Below are positions 10,513-22,947 of a DNA stretch of 64,000 nucleotides, piece by piece. The notes under the pieces were generated by a model that saw nothing but the letters and a program-made list of their open reading frames with translations, made no database searches and was not told the DNA's origin. The position numbers were made by a program, and so were the translations under genes. How positions within the stretch are numbered: position 1 is the first letter of the stretch; every line of letters starts with the position of its first letter. The stretch comes from Lunularia cruciata (lineage: Eukaryota > Streptophyta > Marchantiopsida > Lunulariales > Lunulariaceae), in contig OX419757.1 of the NCBI GenBank assembly GCA_948567375.1, positions 75,268,001 to 75,332,000 of the forward strand, written 5' to 3'.

Positions 10513-13500
10513 CACACATGCAGTTCAGCTGGAAGAAAACATAAAGTAGAAGAATAAGGAGGCCACGGGAGGTCTGAGCACCTGGACATCGGGACGCCAA
10601 GAACTTCCATGGCCTCATAATTCTCCTTGCCGTTATTATTCTGAGGAGGCCTCACCTGGACATTGTCGCAGCAACAAGCTCATGCCTGATTTCTAGACTT
10701 GCTTGGAAATTAGGAGAGTTCTGGATCTCCGACACTGAGAAAGATCTACTTTCTTAGACAAGTTTCGCAGTGATGATTCATAGTGTAATGTAGATAAGAT
10801 GTCAATTGCTAGATAGTATGCCAGAACTATTGATGTTGGTTTGCTTGGTTAAGACTTAAAACTACGAGTAAGTACAAGAGCATATCATGGAAATTTCAAA
10901 CACTTGTATTCAATCCTGCTGAAGAAACTTCGAGACAAATGTTAGCATCTGCGTTTGCGCACTATTTAGTTCACGAATGGAATAATGCACAGCTTGTATT
11001 ACAGACTAATCGAGGAAACGACAAGATGAGTTACAGACTGTGGGGACGTTCAGAACAATGCTATCCTAGCTACCGCTCTCCAAGAGGACCATAATTGGAT
11101 GGATCTCGTCCAAATCTCTCGCCTTATGATGAGAAATGGTCTTGGCTGTCAGCATCCTAAAACTTAAGAGGGGATTGATCGTAGCACTCAATCATGAACA
11201 GTGAAGGTGTTGGAAGGAGACGAGATCACCGGGAGAGAGGAGAACGCACAGATCGAAAGCTACGACTTCTTCGTATTGAGCGTGCATAATACTTACTCAA
11301 TTTGTAATTACTGTACCCAGTGACTCCAGGTTAGTGTTTTAGAGGACAGATATTCATTGCACTTATTTCCATGACGACTTTGCCGAATAGGTAGCGTAAC
11401 AAGGTAAAAATTGAGAATCTCCAGTGGCTACGGACGCCCAGGCCATGGAAACGATTCCAAGCTAGCAATATGTTCAGTTTAGTAATTATGGGGTACAGTC
11501 CTTCTCGTCTAATATAGTCAAATTCTGTATCGTGCTTCAAGTATGTAGTTCGAATTCCCAATAAACCAGGTTCGAATCCTCTATACGCGTCCCGTGTCGG
11601 TAGTCTCTACGTTTTCCTCCGGGGTGAGTTAGGATATTGCCGTAAAAAGGAATAAGTTCGTTGGATCACGCTAACAAACGCATCTTCCATACAATTGGTT
11701 GCGTTGATCCAGACAATATAGTGAGGAAAGTGCTAAAAGTGAACCCCAAACATGTTTACATCTCACATGGTGAAGGTGGTGCAACGAGTTTCGCGTTGTT
11801 GTAAGGTGAATGCATCATGCCACGCATCTACTTGACGATAGTTAATAATCTGGCTAACATCACTGATTACCCTGAGTTATGTCTAGGGTGTCGTAACAGC
11901 GGACTCGACAAACGATGGGTGACATCCGAGGAAAGTCGACTTGTCCATATCTCGCTCCTGCTTATTGAGGTATATTTGGAGAAATCGATCAATTTCAAGG
12001 AAGTTAGTTGTGGTGGTTTTGACGGATTGTTTGGATACGAATAATAATCCTTCGCTTCACGCGTTTCGGAGGAGTAAGACAGGAGTAGCCAAATGGGCTC
12101 TCAGTATGTCATTCAATTTGATGATGCACTTAGTGTACAGGAACATCACTCAGAAATAGTGAACTGCGGTCTACCATATGTTTCTCATTTCCTTTCCAGA
12201 TATGCCTTGCATGGTCCTTTGCTACATATGCTATTATGCTTACATAGTGATTACAGGTCTAAAGAGTTTTCCTCACCAGATACTCCATAACTTGAAAGCA
12301 TAGCAATACCCAGGAACGGGCAAACGAAATCCGTATACCGGAGAAACTCTAGCATTCCAAGTTTAGCGGGGCAAAACAGGTCCAAAGTCATGTTTCCTAC
12401 TTTAGTCCGCTCTGCTTTTGATCCCCGTATGGAGGGCCTTGAGTCATCAAGCTACTATAGTTGAGCTCAACCTTTGGTATCCTGTGTCGCCGACACAACC
12501 AGGAGACCACGACGAATGGCACAACCGGAATACCCTTGACACGTGTCGGTCGCCGGGGACGGAAGAATTGCTTTAACTTTCTTCCTTCTGCATTTTTTAG
12601 TGCCTTCTATTCTTTCGTGTTGTTCGTTCGGGTAATGCTATTTTACATGGACGTTCTCAACGGGGAATGTTTTGATGTTTGGGAAATGCCATATAATAGA
12701 AATTCATCACACCGAGCTGCCCCAAGTCTCACGGCTCGTTGAACTCTAGGGATGAGAGGATCGCATACGAAGGTTTCAATTATAGTTTTACCGTGAGTGT
12801 ACTAATTAGAATTATGGATACCCACAAGATATTAAGGTTTAGAATTACTTTCAATTTATTAGGGTTCCGTCGCCGCAAAGGGTTACGATCAACCTTTTCT
12901 GGTTCCCATTGCATTTTACGGTTGTACGGCCTTTACCCGAAACGAACTGGAATCTCGGGACGCGCGCTACGGGGTCACCGCGGTCACCCGTAGAATGTCT
13001 CCTGTCTGTCTATTAGTAAACCTTAATTACATGTATATGAAAGCACCAATGGAACACCAAGCCCGTCCAAGGGAAGGGCAGACTGTCTATTAGTAAACTT
13101 AACACGGAGCCTTCGGAGAGACGGAAAGGTAAAATGAGGCTAGGTCCCAATAGGATCGATATGATAAATATGGGACGGTCCGTTTATTGTGTCCTGACGG
13201 GCGTAGAGAACCTAGCCTGCTGCGTACCATAGGGAGTGGCGGAGTCGCGACCCGCTGGCATGGTATCAGTAGCAGCTAGTACAACCTCCTGCGCTGCTGG
13301 TTATTTCTTTGACACGATCCACATATGCTGGGTTCATGTCCAATTCTGACGACATTTCTGTGGTAGAATTCCATCACGAACTGACTTTGGGGTTGCAATT
13401 GAGAGGCGAATAAAGGGACTTAGTAGAGAAGACGCTTGAGATGAATGGAGAAAAGAAGTTCTACGGTCCTTCAACACCGGTACTCCCACAGCCCACAGCC

Positions 13501-16500
13501 CGGCCTCAGTCGATCTGTATCTCTAAGGATGTACAAAGGTAGTGGACAGTACACGCTGGGACCGAAGCCACGACGACAGAGAAGAAAAGACTTGCTTCAG
13601 AAGAAACAACGTAGTACATCTTTCATCTGGAAATTGTGGCGCTCTTGCTGGAACTGCAGCGACTTAGCGACCCCGGTCCCAGCGGAATTGAAGTATTCTC
13701 TCAAGCGAAAATCGAAGTCCAGAGTGCGATGGAGTTCGCCGCGGCAATTCGTGGTGCCGCCGAGGTTCGGAGATTCGGAAATCCAAGCTTTCCTGCACCG
13801 GAGCTAAAGTTGCAGACATTACCGATGTACGCGCTCAATGCGGACTGATTCTAGGGTTTCCCCGCTCAGCTGTCGTACGGAGATCCGATTACGGTAGGGG
13901 TTCAACAATTCTACATGTTTCGATGTGTTGCTTTGGACGCATGGAGAAAATCGTCAGATCCACGATAGCGCGGACCAAAAGGATCCTGATGTTTATGATC
14001 TCTCAATTCAGATAAGTAGGTGCTCTAAACTTGAGTTGTTCACTCCAAGGGACACGATTTTCCACCAGAAGCTACGCCACTCAATGGAGTAAACCTTAGA
14101 GATTACCTGGTAGTTCTCTTCAAACTGCAAAAGATGTACGTAAGACGCGTGATTCGAATTGAGAGATACCAGTGGTAGTGGCTATGCTTTCCGGCCGCAG
14201 CACCCGATCCAGGCCATGATGTTCAGAGTTTCCCTCTTTTCCTGAACCTCCTTTGCTTGCTAGATTAGTTCAAAGAGCTCTATGTGAGAGCTTTTTAAAT
14301 CTAGATCTCCACATCAGGTCTTGCATTTAGTTCAGATCTTGACTTCGGAAGATTGCAAAAGGAGTTGAAGCTGCTGCTATATAGCACGGTACCGGTAGAG
14401 CTAGATGGCCACATCGCATGAGCCAATTTTCGAAGAAAAGTCGGTTTATAACCACTGATGGAGCTCCTGATCTGCATCTGTTCCAGAGAACTCTAGACTT
14501 CTCTTTCGAAAGAAGTTCAACCAGCATATAGTATCTTCCGAGATAGATCAAACTGAAGTCTTGTGGTTGTTGTGATTGCCTTATGTGCAAAGCTTACAGA
14601 TCTATATATGGAAAGAGCTCATAGCTACTATATTAAACATTTTGTCCTCATAAATTGCGTTACCGTATACATTGGCTTAAGTTTGCAAGTCCATCATTTG
14701 CAGTGTAACGATAGGTAATCCTGTTACGTTCCGCTTCGGTAGGATTCCACCAGTCCAATCTTTATATTCGTTTCTAAACTTAAAGAAAGTCGTAGATGTT
14801 TACTGAAAGTTTGCAATCCGTCTAGAAGATTTTGGAGACTACGTAAAGGTCTGGGAAAGACTAGGTTCTGTGCAGAGTAGGCACATCGTTCGTAAGCAAG
14901 TAGAACTACCTTAATCACTTGATTATCAGAACCGTGTGAAAAGAAACACCAGTGTTAATAGAGGTCGCTACCATAAAATGTTAACATTCCCTTATCAGCG
15001 ATTTCTCAACGTGGATTACCAATATTTGTGGTGTCCTCGACGGACAGGATTTCTCTCTTTGACGGAATGCTGGGAGCTATACTCTCATGAGCTCGGCTCC
15101 TTCCGGTATCATCAGGCTTGCTACTTTACAACTATGTATCGTCTGTTCCTAAAGAATTTAAAAGCCTGGGGAGTTTACAGCCACAATCTTGAAACATCTC
15201 TTCTGCGAACTACTGAGCGCAAGATAAACCTTCGGAATCGCATTCAAACTGTTCTGACCTCTTCAGTTCTTGTGTAGCGGAGCCTTAAAATGAACTTGCC
15301 GAATCGGGGCAGCTGTATACTACTTGATTTGGAAGATACTGCGAGTATTTCTAATGTGCTTGAAAAAGTCATGTTGCAGTAAAATTAAGGACTGCACGAT
15401 CAAACTACTTTTCCAAACTTGGATTTCGGGCCTCGTCGATGCCTTGTATGTACATGTACAGCCTGCACACAAGATATTAGTTCTGGATATCGGGACATCT
15501 TCCAATACTTGGTGGACCATAAGTCTTGAAAAATTCAAAGCTGAGCGAGAGATTTACGTGCCACGACTAAATATGTTCATAGTCTGCTCATAAAAGGAGG
15601 ACTCATGACGGATCAGACATTTGACGAGTCGTGAATTGGTCATGGTTAGCCGTGGGTGAGGAAGACTACCTTGGGTTGCAGATTTTAGATAGGACGAACT
15701 AACTACAAGGTTAAGAAATCACAATTCACATGGAAATTTGAATGAAAGCCAGTCACGATGGTTAATCCCTTCAAACTTGCAGCATTACTAGCTGGACCAA
15801 AAGAAGCATGTGGGTTAACTAATTGACCTCTGGTAGCGCTTAGAGGGAATGTCAGAATGATAAACTTCTAATATTATAAATACCTCTAGTCGAAACGGAA
15901 GTCTGACGATGACAAACTCTTGCTGACTGCACATAAACTTACATGGAGCGAGGACGGGTCGGGCAATGTGGAGCTAGGCATTGAGCTACGTACGCGTCTT
16001 CAGATTCAAGATTCTGGGTTCGTGTATCAAATAACCTCATAGCTGAGGACAACTACGTTGTGCTCGTCGGTCATTAGCACATATTAAGTTTCTCAAATTC
16101 TGGCCACCTCTGCCAGGAACTTCTGACAAACATCACAACCACCATCAAGGTTCATACTACACAATCCGGCACATTAGTTCTGATTGTGAATGGAAGGATT
16201 ACTCAATGCTGAAAGCCTAGACTGTTTATATACATCTAATCATGAGGCGCTGAACACCTGTCACTGTAACATTATTGTTTAAGGTGGAATACTGTGTTCC
16301 AGTCTTGATATGGTTAATGAGATCACGCTGATTTTGCGTTGTCAATATGGAGAGATAGTTCTGCACAGGGCCAAGTAAGTGCAAGAGATACCTGATGATA
16401 ACTGCAAAATTCCAAGATTCCCCTTCGAGTGTACGACGCGTGCGTCATGGTAAAGGAACGTACAACTATAGTTGAATCTGTACACAGTAGTAAATTCGTT

Positions 16501-17286
16501 CCAATTTTGTCTTCAGACTCCAAAACGTGTGCCGTCTGCAAATGCACATGTAATGCGTCGGCTAGAAGGAAATATGCAGCTGGATCGGAGCTTATGTAAC
16601 TCCTACTCTAAATAAATAAATTCAAATTTGCTACAAGGTCCACGGAAGAATGCACTGTGAGAGTTTGTTTTCGAATCTTCGACAGTTCAAGACCTAAGGG
16701 ACACGTTTTGCTTAGTATCATTATTACTTCTATTCAAACTGGCAGTATTACTATTCCCTCGTTTGTTGATGCATGATCAAGATCGGTCCAATGCACATGC
16801 CATCTAACCATTCTGCGGAATTTCGAAGTCCAAGGGAATATCGGCAGATGGCAACGGTAGACTATGTGAATTCACGACTGAGAGTTTGATGAACTCGTAT
16901 GCAGCAAATTTAGAGCTCGTCGTGTAAAATCGCTTCCATCCCGATCAAGTCATATCTTGTTGATCATTATTATTTTACTCAGCCTACTGTACTCAAGTTT
17001 ACCCATTGTTTTCTCCAGAGAAAGATCCGCCCATTCTATATACTTGCAGAACAGAAAGTTTGACCTCAGGAGTCGGAGGATCTCCAATGGATAGTTGTAG
17101 AGAACTAAGTCGTTTGCAATAGATACTATGAGACCTATTGTACAAATGTATGATACCGATAAAGGAAAGAACTGCAGACGTGATTTGACGAGCTTAGTAG
17201 GTCACCCACCTCGCCGATCATCAGAAGATTTGCGCCAAGTTCTCATATCTAGGCACTCTAAAGTGGTGTTATAGAACACGATAGGC

Positions 17287-17314
17287 ATTATGTTTAAAAA
17301 AATTTAAACATAAT
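17287..17314. repeat. 12-bp perfect inverted repeat
   Basis: ATTATGTTTAAA (17287-17298) and TTTAAACATAAT (17303-17314) are separated by AAAA. It lies at the switch from the mixed-composition island to the A/T-rich transposon block and may mark an old element end. Confidence 0.75.
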
Positions 17315-17594
17315 ATCTATAGTGTATTTTTATATAATATAACAAAATGTTCACTTTTTGTTTCTAATCTATTTTACTTTTATACATGTGTCTAACTTCT
17401 TTCTCTTCCCATCCATGTTATGAAAAATATGAATTTGATTCATATCCTTGCATGTTGTAACATTCAACCTGACTACAAACAATACAATGAATATAAAGTC
17501 ATTTGCAAAGGGTTTTTTTTCATGATACCATTTGGGAGTCTCTTTCTCATCTCCACAATGTAAAAGTATTCATCAATGAATTGAAGCTTCCCGT

Positions 17595-18245
17595 TGTGAC
17601 AAGGATGTTACCAACTAGCGGTGGGAGAATATATAATAATATGAAGTTTATAGAAAAATTTGCCAAGATTGACCAAGATAACAAGTATGCCAAATTAACT
17701 AAAAATTATACAAATGTTCTAGAAACATCTAGGAAGTTTCTTGGTACCTTCTAAGAATATATAATAATACGAAGTTTATAGAAAAATTAGCCAAGATTGA
17801 CCAAGATAACAAGTATGCCAAATTAACTAAAAATTATACAAATGTTCTAGAAACATCTAGGAAGTTTCATGGTACCTTCTAAGTACTGTATAACATGTAT
17901 ATCAAATAGACAACTTCTAGGAGGAAGCTTCTTAGGAAACTTGTTAGTAAGTTTAGCTTGCACACCAAATAAGTGGTTTCTAAAATGAAGCTTCTCAACT
18001 AGTTTGGCTTGTATATCAAGTAGACAACTTCTAGAAAAAAACTTCTTGAGAAATTTCCAGTTAGCAGCTTAACTTAGCTTGCATTTTAAGAAGATGATTT
18101 TTTATTAAGAAGCTTCCCAAGAGCCTTGTATATTCTCTACAAATACCAAAGCCTAAGCTCATGCTAGGTATCCAAATTTCACCTCCCAAATGTGATATTT
18201 CATTGTGGTCTTCCATTCTCCTATATCTCTCCTTGATCTTTTACA
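17595..18245 (+). repeat. A-family LTR, plus strand (probably a relic)
   Basis: The right part (about 18130-18245) matches the inner end of element A's LTR, including AAATACCAAAGC and CTCATGCTAGG, and ends in TTTTACA as that LTR does. The left part shares the GAAGCTTC/CTAGAAG inverted-repeat style. It is followed by TGGTTTCATCC, a weak match to the initiator-Met primer site. The left end is uncertain: TGTGACAAGG at 17595 is one candidate. No A-type internal region follows, because the copia LTR begins 41 bases later. Confidence 0.65.
17627..17882 (+). repeat. 128-bp tandem duplication in the LTR relic
   Basis: Unit 1 (17627-17754) and unit 2 (17755-17882) differ at only a few positions, so the duplication is much younger than the LTR. 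Each unit contains the palindrome-rich TTCTAGAAACATCTAGGAAG. Confidence 0.93.
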
Positions 18246-18286
18246 ATAATGGTTTCATCCTTCATGAGTGGTTTTCTCATGGGCAA

Positions 18287-18591
18287 TGTTGTGTGTAACA
18301 TTACTTGCCAATGTCAATCTGACCACACCAAGACTCCAAGCTCTCTTTAGGTGTGAACTGGTTTAAAGCAAGTCTGGACTTGTATAACATTGAGTTCTTA
18401 CTTAATCTACTTGGTACAGAGTTAGTTAGAAAGCCAATGTCTATGTGGCACAAATATTCTTTGTACCTACTCTTCTTTGTGTGTTGCACTCTATTCTCAG
18501 TTTTATATATATACTAGGGGCATTGCCTACCTACCTCATTTCTCTTGGTTTATCTCCACTCTCTCTTGTGTGTGCTATGAGTTTTTTGACA
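18287..18591 (+). repeat. 5' LTR of copia element B
   Basis: A 305-bp segment begins TGTTGTGTGTAACATTAC and ends TTTTTTGACA, followed without a gap by a primer site. The short length, the central TATA box and the copia gag downstream all fit a Ty1/copia LTR. No matching 3' LTR was found in the window. Confidence 0.85.
18501..18514 (+). promoter_or_regulatory. TATA box of the copia LTR
   Basis: TTTTATATATATAC lies about 80 bases before the LTR end, where the element's transcription start is expected. Confidence 0.6.
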
Positions 18592-18603
18592 TGGTATTAA
18601 AGC
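18592..18603 (+). other. Primer binding site of copia element B
   Basis: TGGTATTAAAGC directly follows the LTR's CA and matches TGGTATCAGAGC, the initiator-Met tRNA site, at ten of twelve positions. Confidence 0.85.
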
Positions 18604-18987
18604 GATAGAGAGCACAAAGAGCCTTGCATGCATGCTTGTGCAAGGCAAGCTAGAGAAGTGTATTGGGGAGTGAAATCCTTGTTATGGTGCAATAGCAAGA
18701 CATGCAATTGAACCCAAAGTTCCATTTGCCAAAAGATAGTGAAGAGTGGTGACAATAGTATGCCTCGTCAAAACTTCAAGGGCATTTTTGAGAGTCAAGA
18801 TAATGCTTTTTGACCAAAATAACATCACCCACCAGTTCAGTGGCTATCTTGTTCAAAAGATACAAATTTATTTGGCCACAAAATTTAGCTCAATTGGAGC
18901 ATTTGATGATCATTTCATTGAGTGTGCATACCTTTTAATCAACAACTCTATAGATTCCTTGTGTAGGAAATAACATTAGCAAGAAGG

Positions 18988-19990
18988 GTGGAGGGCACCG
19001 CCCTAAGAAATGGGGTCAAAAATTTTCACATTTTAAGGATTCACTTGGATTCTATGCCTTCAAGCCCTAAAATCCCAATTTTCTTGGAGTTATGCTCTGG
19101 AACCAATTTACCATGGCTGACTTCATTGCAAGTTTCATCTTTGGTGAGAAGCTTGACAAATGCAACTATGTTTGTATGGAAACTACACATGAAACATTTC
19201 CTTATGGGACAAGAACTATGGGAGCTTGTCACATCAGAAAAAAACACGCTAGGAGATGATAAGAGCCCAAAGGTGAGGAAATAGAAGAAGCAAGGCAACC
19301 AAGTCTTGCATTACCTTACAATTTCCATTTCTGCCTCTATGTCCTTTTATGTTCAATATGCAGAAACACCACAAGGTGCATGGAAGGCAGTTGGCAAGGT
19401 GTTTGAGACATCTAACAAGACATGCAAGTTGCAATTGAAAGAGAAGCTCAATGTTGTCAAGCAGGGATCTCAATCTGTGAAAAAATGCATTCTATCAATA
19501 AGGGGTATTGTTGATCAACTCGGCAATATTGGAGTTGCAATAGATGAAAAAGATTTGACCATAAACACTTTACAAGGCTTGAGTCCTGAGTACCAATCTT
19601 TTCAAATTTTGATTGCTATATGTGAGACATTTCCATTACTTCAAGATCTGACCCCTTTGTTGGTGAGTGAAGAGATGTAATTGATAGGAAATCAACGGTC
19701 TTCCTCACATTTGTAGCAACAAGTTCAGGCTCTATTTGCACATGCTAGCTAAGGTTGAGGCCATAGATGTGGTTTTGGATGTGGGATTTTTCAACACAAT
19801 GGTAATGGCTAAGGTGGTTGAGGACATCCGCATCAACATCAACATCCTTGTTGTTACCAGACTCACTGACCGGCCCAACCACAATAGAGGTCAAGATTTG
19901 AACCAGAGTAGAGGTTATATCCCCCTTGGGCATTGTAACCATTGTGGTGAAAAAAGGCCACTATGCTTGTGGCTGTCAAAAGTAGCAATA
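18988..19990 (+). pseudogene. Copia element B gag relic
   Basis: The frame at 18988-19284 and 19306-19680 has the copia-type gag (UBN2/Retrotran_gag_2) pattern. An early WKLHMKHFLMGQELWELV segment is followed by GAWKAVGKVFE, a central helix region and LQGLSPEYQSF. A stop at 19282-19284 splits it. The nucleocapsid knuckle near 19935-19975 begins CNHCGEK; one extra A then pushes the rest (GHYACGC) into the next frame. The gag is therefore inactive as it stands. Confidence 0.88.
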
Positions 19991-20099
19991 ATAACACCAT
20001 AATTTCAGTCAAAACAACATTGCTCAACAGAATTTTGCAGCTTGTGATTTTTGAGAACTATGATGACCTTGAAGAAGAGAGCTTGTTAACAATGATGTA

Positions 20100-20780
20100 T
20101 GCCATAGGGGCTATGGTGCAGCCTGCTGAGGTACATTGATTCCGGAGCAAACAATCACATGATCACCCATCAAGATTGGTTGTCACCTTGAACCAATTCC
20201 ACATCATGCTGTTGTTGTTACAAGGGATGATACCCAACATCATATCACTCATAAGCGTAAAGTACCTACTACTACCCTCAAAATCCAAGATTTCTGCATT
20301 ACATGATGTTCTCTTTGTACACAATGTCACTTGAAATCTTGTCTCAATGGGCCAATAGGTAGAGTCCAGTTATTAGGTTGTATTCACTCCATATGGTTGT
20401 GTGATTTAGAGTATAGCTACATAGACAATGATAGGTACATGGACAAGATGTGGTAGGTGTTCAAACTAGACATCACAATGCCTCCAATTCAGACAACAAT
20501 GTAAGCACAGAGTGGATCCCAAGTGACTGATATGCAGATTTTGCTGAAGCGCCTTGGCCACATGAATGTCCAAGAACTAAAGAATCTACCAAACACTATT
20601 ATAGTTATATTATTCCATACTTTACATGTAGTGATAGTGCAAAGATTTGCCTCACTTGTCAATTTGGAAAATAGGCTAGGTAGCCCTTTAGTAACCAAGG
20701 TAAGTGTGCCACCAAAGTACTCATTCCTTGAAGACTTTCTGCAAGACGTGTGTTGGCAAAACCCTTCAACTTGATGGCTC
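20100..20780 (+). pseudogene. Copia element B protease and GAG-pre-integrase relic
   Basis: At 20135-20179 the sequence reads IDSGANNHMITHQDW, the copia protease active site with its D-S-G intact. A hydrophobic LHDVLFVHN segment follows near 20300-20330, and then RLGHMNVQELKNLPN (20549-20593), the GAG-pre-integrase signature. Frameshifts and stops separate these pieces. Integrase catalytic motifs, RT and RNase H are not recognisable beyond about 20780. Confidence 0.85.
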
Positions 20781-20955
20781 TTTGCTTCTCAAAAAAAATT
20801 ATAAATCCCCAAAATGAAAGCTCCATAACTTTTTTGGTTCAGTCTATCCAAGATTGCTCCCGCAATCACTCTGGCAGTTAGGTGCTGTTTTTCTTGCATA
20901 GCATTCTCAATTTATTGCCAATCTCTTGAAAATCTTGGCATGATTGCATTTGTAT

Positions 20956-21025
20956 ACTGGAAACTACTTCCTGGTAGTGAACTCCTTGGTACTGGAAACT
21001 ACTTCCTGGTAGTGAACTCCTTGGT
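20956..21025 (+). repeat. Perfect 35-bp tandem duplication
   Basis: The unit starting ACTGGAAACTACTTCCTGGT occurs twice in a row (20956-20990, 20991-21025) without a mismatch, so it is recent. Confidence 0.95.
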
Positions 21026-21230
21026 ACAAGTGCAAAACCATTAGGTCTATAAACTAAAGAGTCAATAGAACTCCATTGGGTATCTATAGGGGCAGAATCA
21101 CCTCCTAGAAAATCTGTACTTTCTTGCAGGGATTCAATTTCCTACATGTTTCAATGTAGTTCTACTCCACAATCTGAACCATTTTGATGATTCTGGCATT
21201 TCTTTGTGTTCTCCTCCTATGATCCTCTCT

Positions 21231-21262
21231 TATGGATAGTGTGGTCCACCACACTATCCATA
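21231..21262. repeat. 15-bp perfect inverted repeat
   Basis: TATGGATAGTGTGGT and ACCACACTATCCATA are exact reverse complements separated by only CC. The near-perfect 32-bp palindrome stands alone in A/T-rich unassigned sequence. Confidence 0.95.
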
Positions 21263-22542
21263 ATAGGTTATATCTTTCTTTATTTTGTAGATATTATGGA
21301 CATTGTGGATCAAATTAAACAAGACTTTGACCTCTCCATACCAAGTTTCATCTTCATCTCCTCTTTAGCTATATCTCTTGACACTAACTTTCAAATGAGT
21401 CTATTACATCCATAGATACCTTATGTATTCATGGACTGCAAAAAAACCCAATTACTCTATCACACTCTATTTAGACATTACCCATCTAGAGAATATATTT
21501 GATGTGGATGGCACTCCTCTAGTGGCGTACTTGTAGGTGGTATCTAATCTACTTTACCCTGGTATTGCTAATAAATTGGTTTTTCCTACTTTGCATTTTT
21601 TCTCTTCCTCCAACCTTCCTATTATGTTTGAGACACTTTAATAAGAGGATCATTAGAATTTTTTTGTAACTAGTACTGGACTAAGAGTTTTGAGTTTGTG
21701 ATAAGTGACTCTGTAACTAGACTTACATCTCTCAATTTATTTTTTAGTACTAACTTTATCTCTCAATTAGAGAAGTAGGACAATTACCTATGGAGGAGAT
21801 GGTATCTTTAGTATTTTTGGGTAGTTTGGCAATACTCTCAATAACTTTACTTTTCTCATGCTTAATCTTGAAGACAGATGTGATGTGGTGGAGGTAGGAA
21901 AAGGATTCATTTCTCTGTACGTATTAGTGCACTAGATGTAAGATGGTGTGTCTTATAGGCATTAGAAGATCTTCCTTTTTCTTTGCCTTCCAATTGGACT
22001 AAGGTTGTAAGTTTTCCTCGATGAATTGATAATTTCAATAAGCTCTACATTCTCTTCTAGTAACTCATTTGATTCCTTGTTCTAGGAGCTTTCATCTTTA
22101 CTGTTGCTTTAGGAAATGTGAAAGCGCTTGGATCTTTGCTTCACCTTGCATTAGCATATTTTCTTTTTTACTAACTATTTTCTCTACAAGGACAAGCTTA
22201 TGCCTAGGTTTGGTCGCCTACTTACATTTTCAATTACAGAGAGTATGAGTGTGGTAGTATCTCAGATGTAACAAGAATACATATTTCGTTGAACTTTTGG
22301 AGAACATGGAACAATTACTCATGCTACATCAAGGTATAGTGTTTGCATGACATGAGAGAATGGGTATCTCATTTGAAAGGGTGTTTTTATATATTAAAGA
22401 TTACACGAGTTAAACCAAATTTGTATATGATCCAAGCCAATCAATTAATTATATGTATTGGTTATAGATCTTATACGCGATACATGGGAACCTAAAGAGC
22501 ATCGGGCCGGAACAATTCATAACAGAGCAATCACTCGTTGAT

Positions 22543-22596
22543 ATCTCTTTAATGCTCTGGCGTTATGTAATCTCTTTGATGCTCTGGCGTTACGTA
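22543..22596 (+). repeat. 27-bp tandem duplication
   Basis: ATCTCTTTAATGCTCTGGCG plus TTATGTA is followed by a second copy with two changes (22570-22596). It lies downstream of the DUF247 gene's 3' flank. Confidence 0.9.
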
Positions 22597-22734
22597 TACT
22601 CTTTGATTTAAATAGTTTTGATATTTTAAGGTGATGCTGTTTTGATGATTTAGTGATATGTATACTATATTTTGACATTCTTAGGTGAAACACGACAAAT
22701 TTTTAAATTGATCTTATGTGGCACTATTTTTAAC

Positions 22735-22947
22735 TTCTTTTGCCGGAAAGGAGATTGGGGACGCGATCCCTTACGACCTAACTCATAATTTAAGTTAAAT
22801 GCTTCCGAAACAGCTTCCATTATGTAGTTTGTACACAAGTCAGGATTGAATCTAAGGCACCGCGCCAGCAATCTTAAATACAAGTGGGTATCAATGAGGA
22901 ACCATGAAGTGCCCACACGCACATAACTAACAAGTTTTGATACTGAT
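22735..22947 (-). other. Conserved 3' flank (probable 3' UTR) of the DUF247 gene
   Basis: This segment follows the stop codon on the minus strand and is shared with the DUF247 relic at 7871-8112. Retention of similarity past the stop codon shows that the duplication included non-coding 3' sequence. The short frames through it are not conserved with the relic and are not called as genes. Confidence 0.65.

Larger units (their letters stand above)
8113..17280. other. Gene-poor island without recognisable genes
   Basis: This is about 9.2 kb in which I recognise no protein family, transposon domain, rRNA or tRNA. Open frames are short (at most about 120 codons) and none shows a known motif. The sequence is more mixed in composition than the flanking retrotransposons. 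Local repeats are listed separately. It may be ordinary intergenic DNA or very old decayed sequence beside the DUF247 relic. Confidence 0.5.
20781..22542. other. Unassigned A/T-rich sequence after the copia relic
   Basis: No copia RT or integrase motif could be read on either strand, and no second copia LTR was seen. It may be a scrambled copia remnant or another decayed insertion. The window changes character again at about 22.4 kb, where the DUF247 3' flank starts. Confidence 0.4.

Noticed and set aside
11385-11412. Resemblance to the 3' end of small-subunit rRNA (GCGTAACAAGGT)
   Set aside because: The match is a dozen bases with unrelated flanks; no rRNA gene.
11560-11600. tRNA-like B box (GGTTCGAATCC)
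   Set aside because: Only three base pairs of the T stem form, and no D arm, anticodon arm or acceptor stem could be built around it.
13445-13848. Overlapping frames of 120 and 70 codons
   Set aside because: No recognised motif, start context or conservation; kept only as a hint under the gene-poor island.
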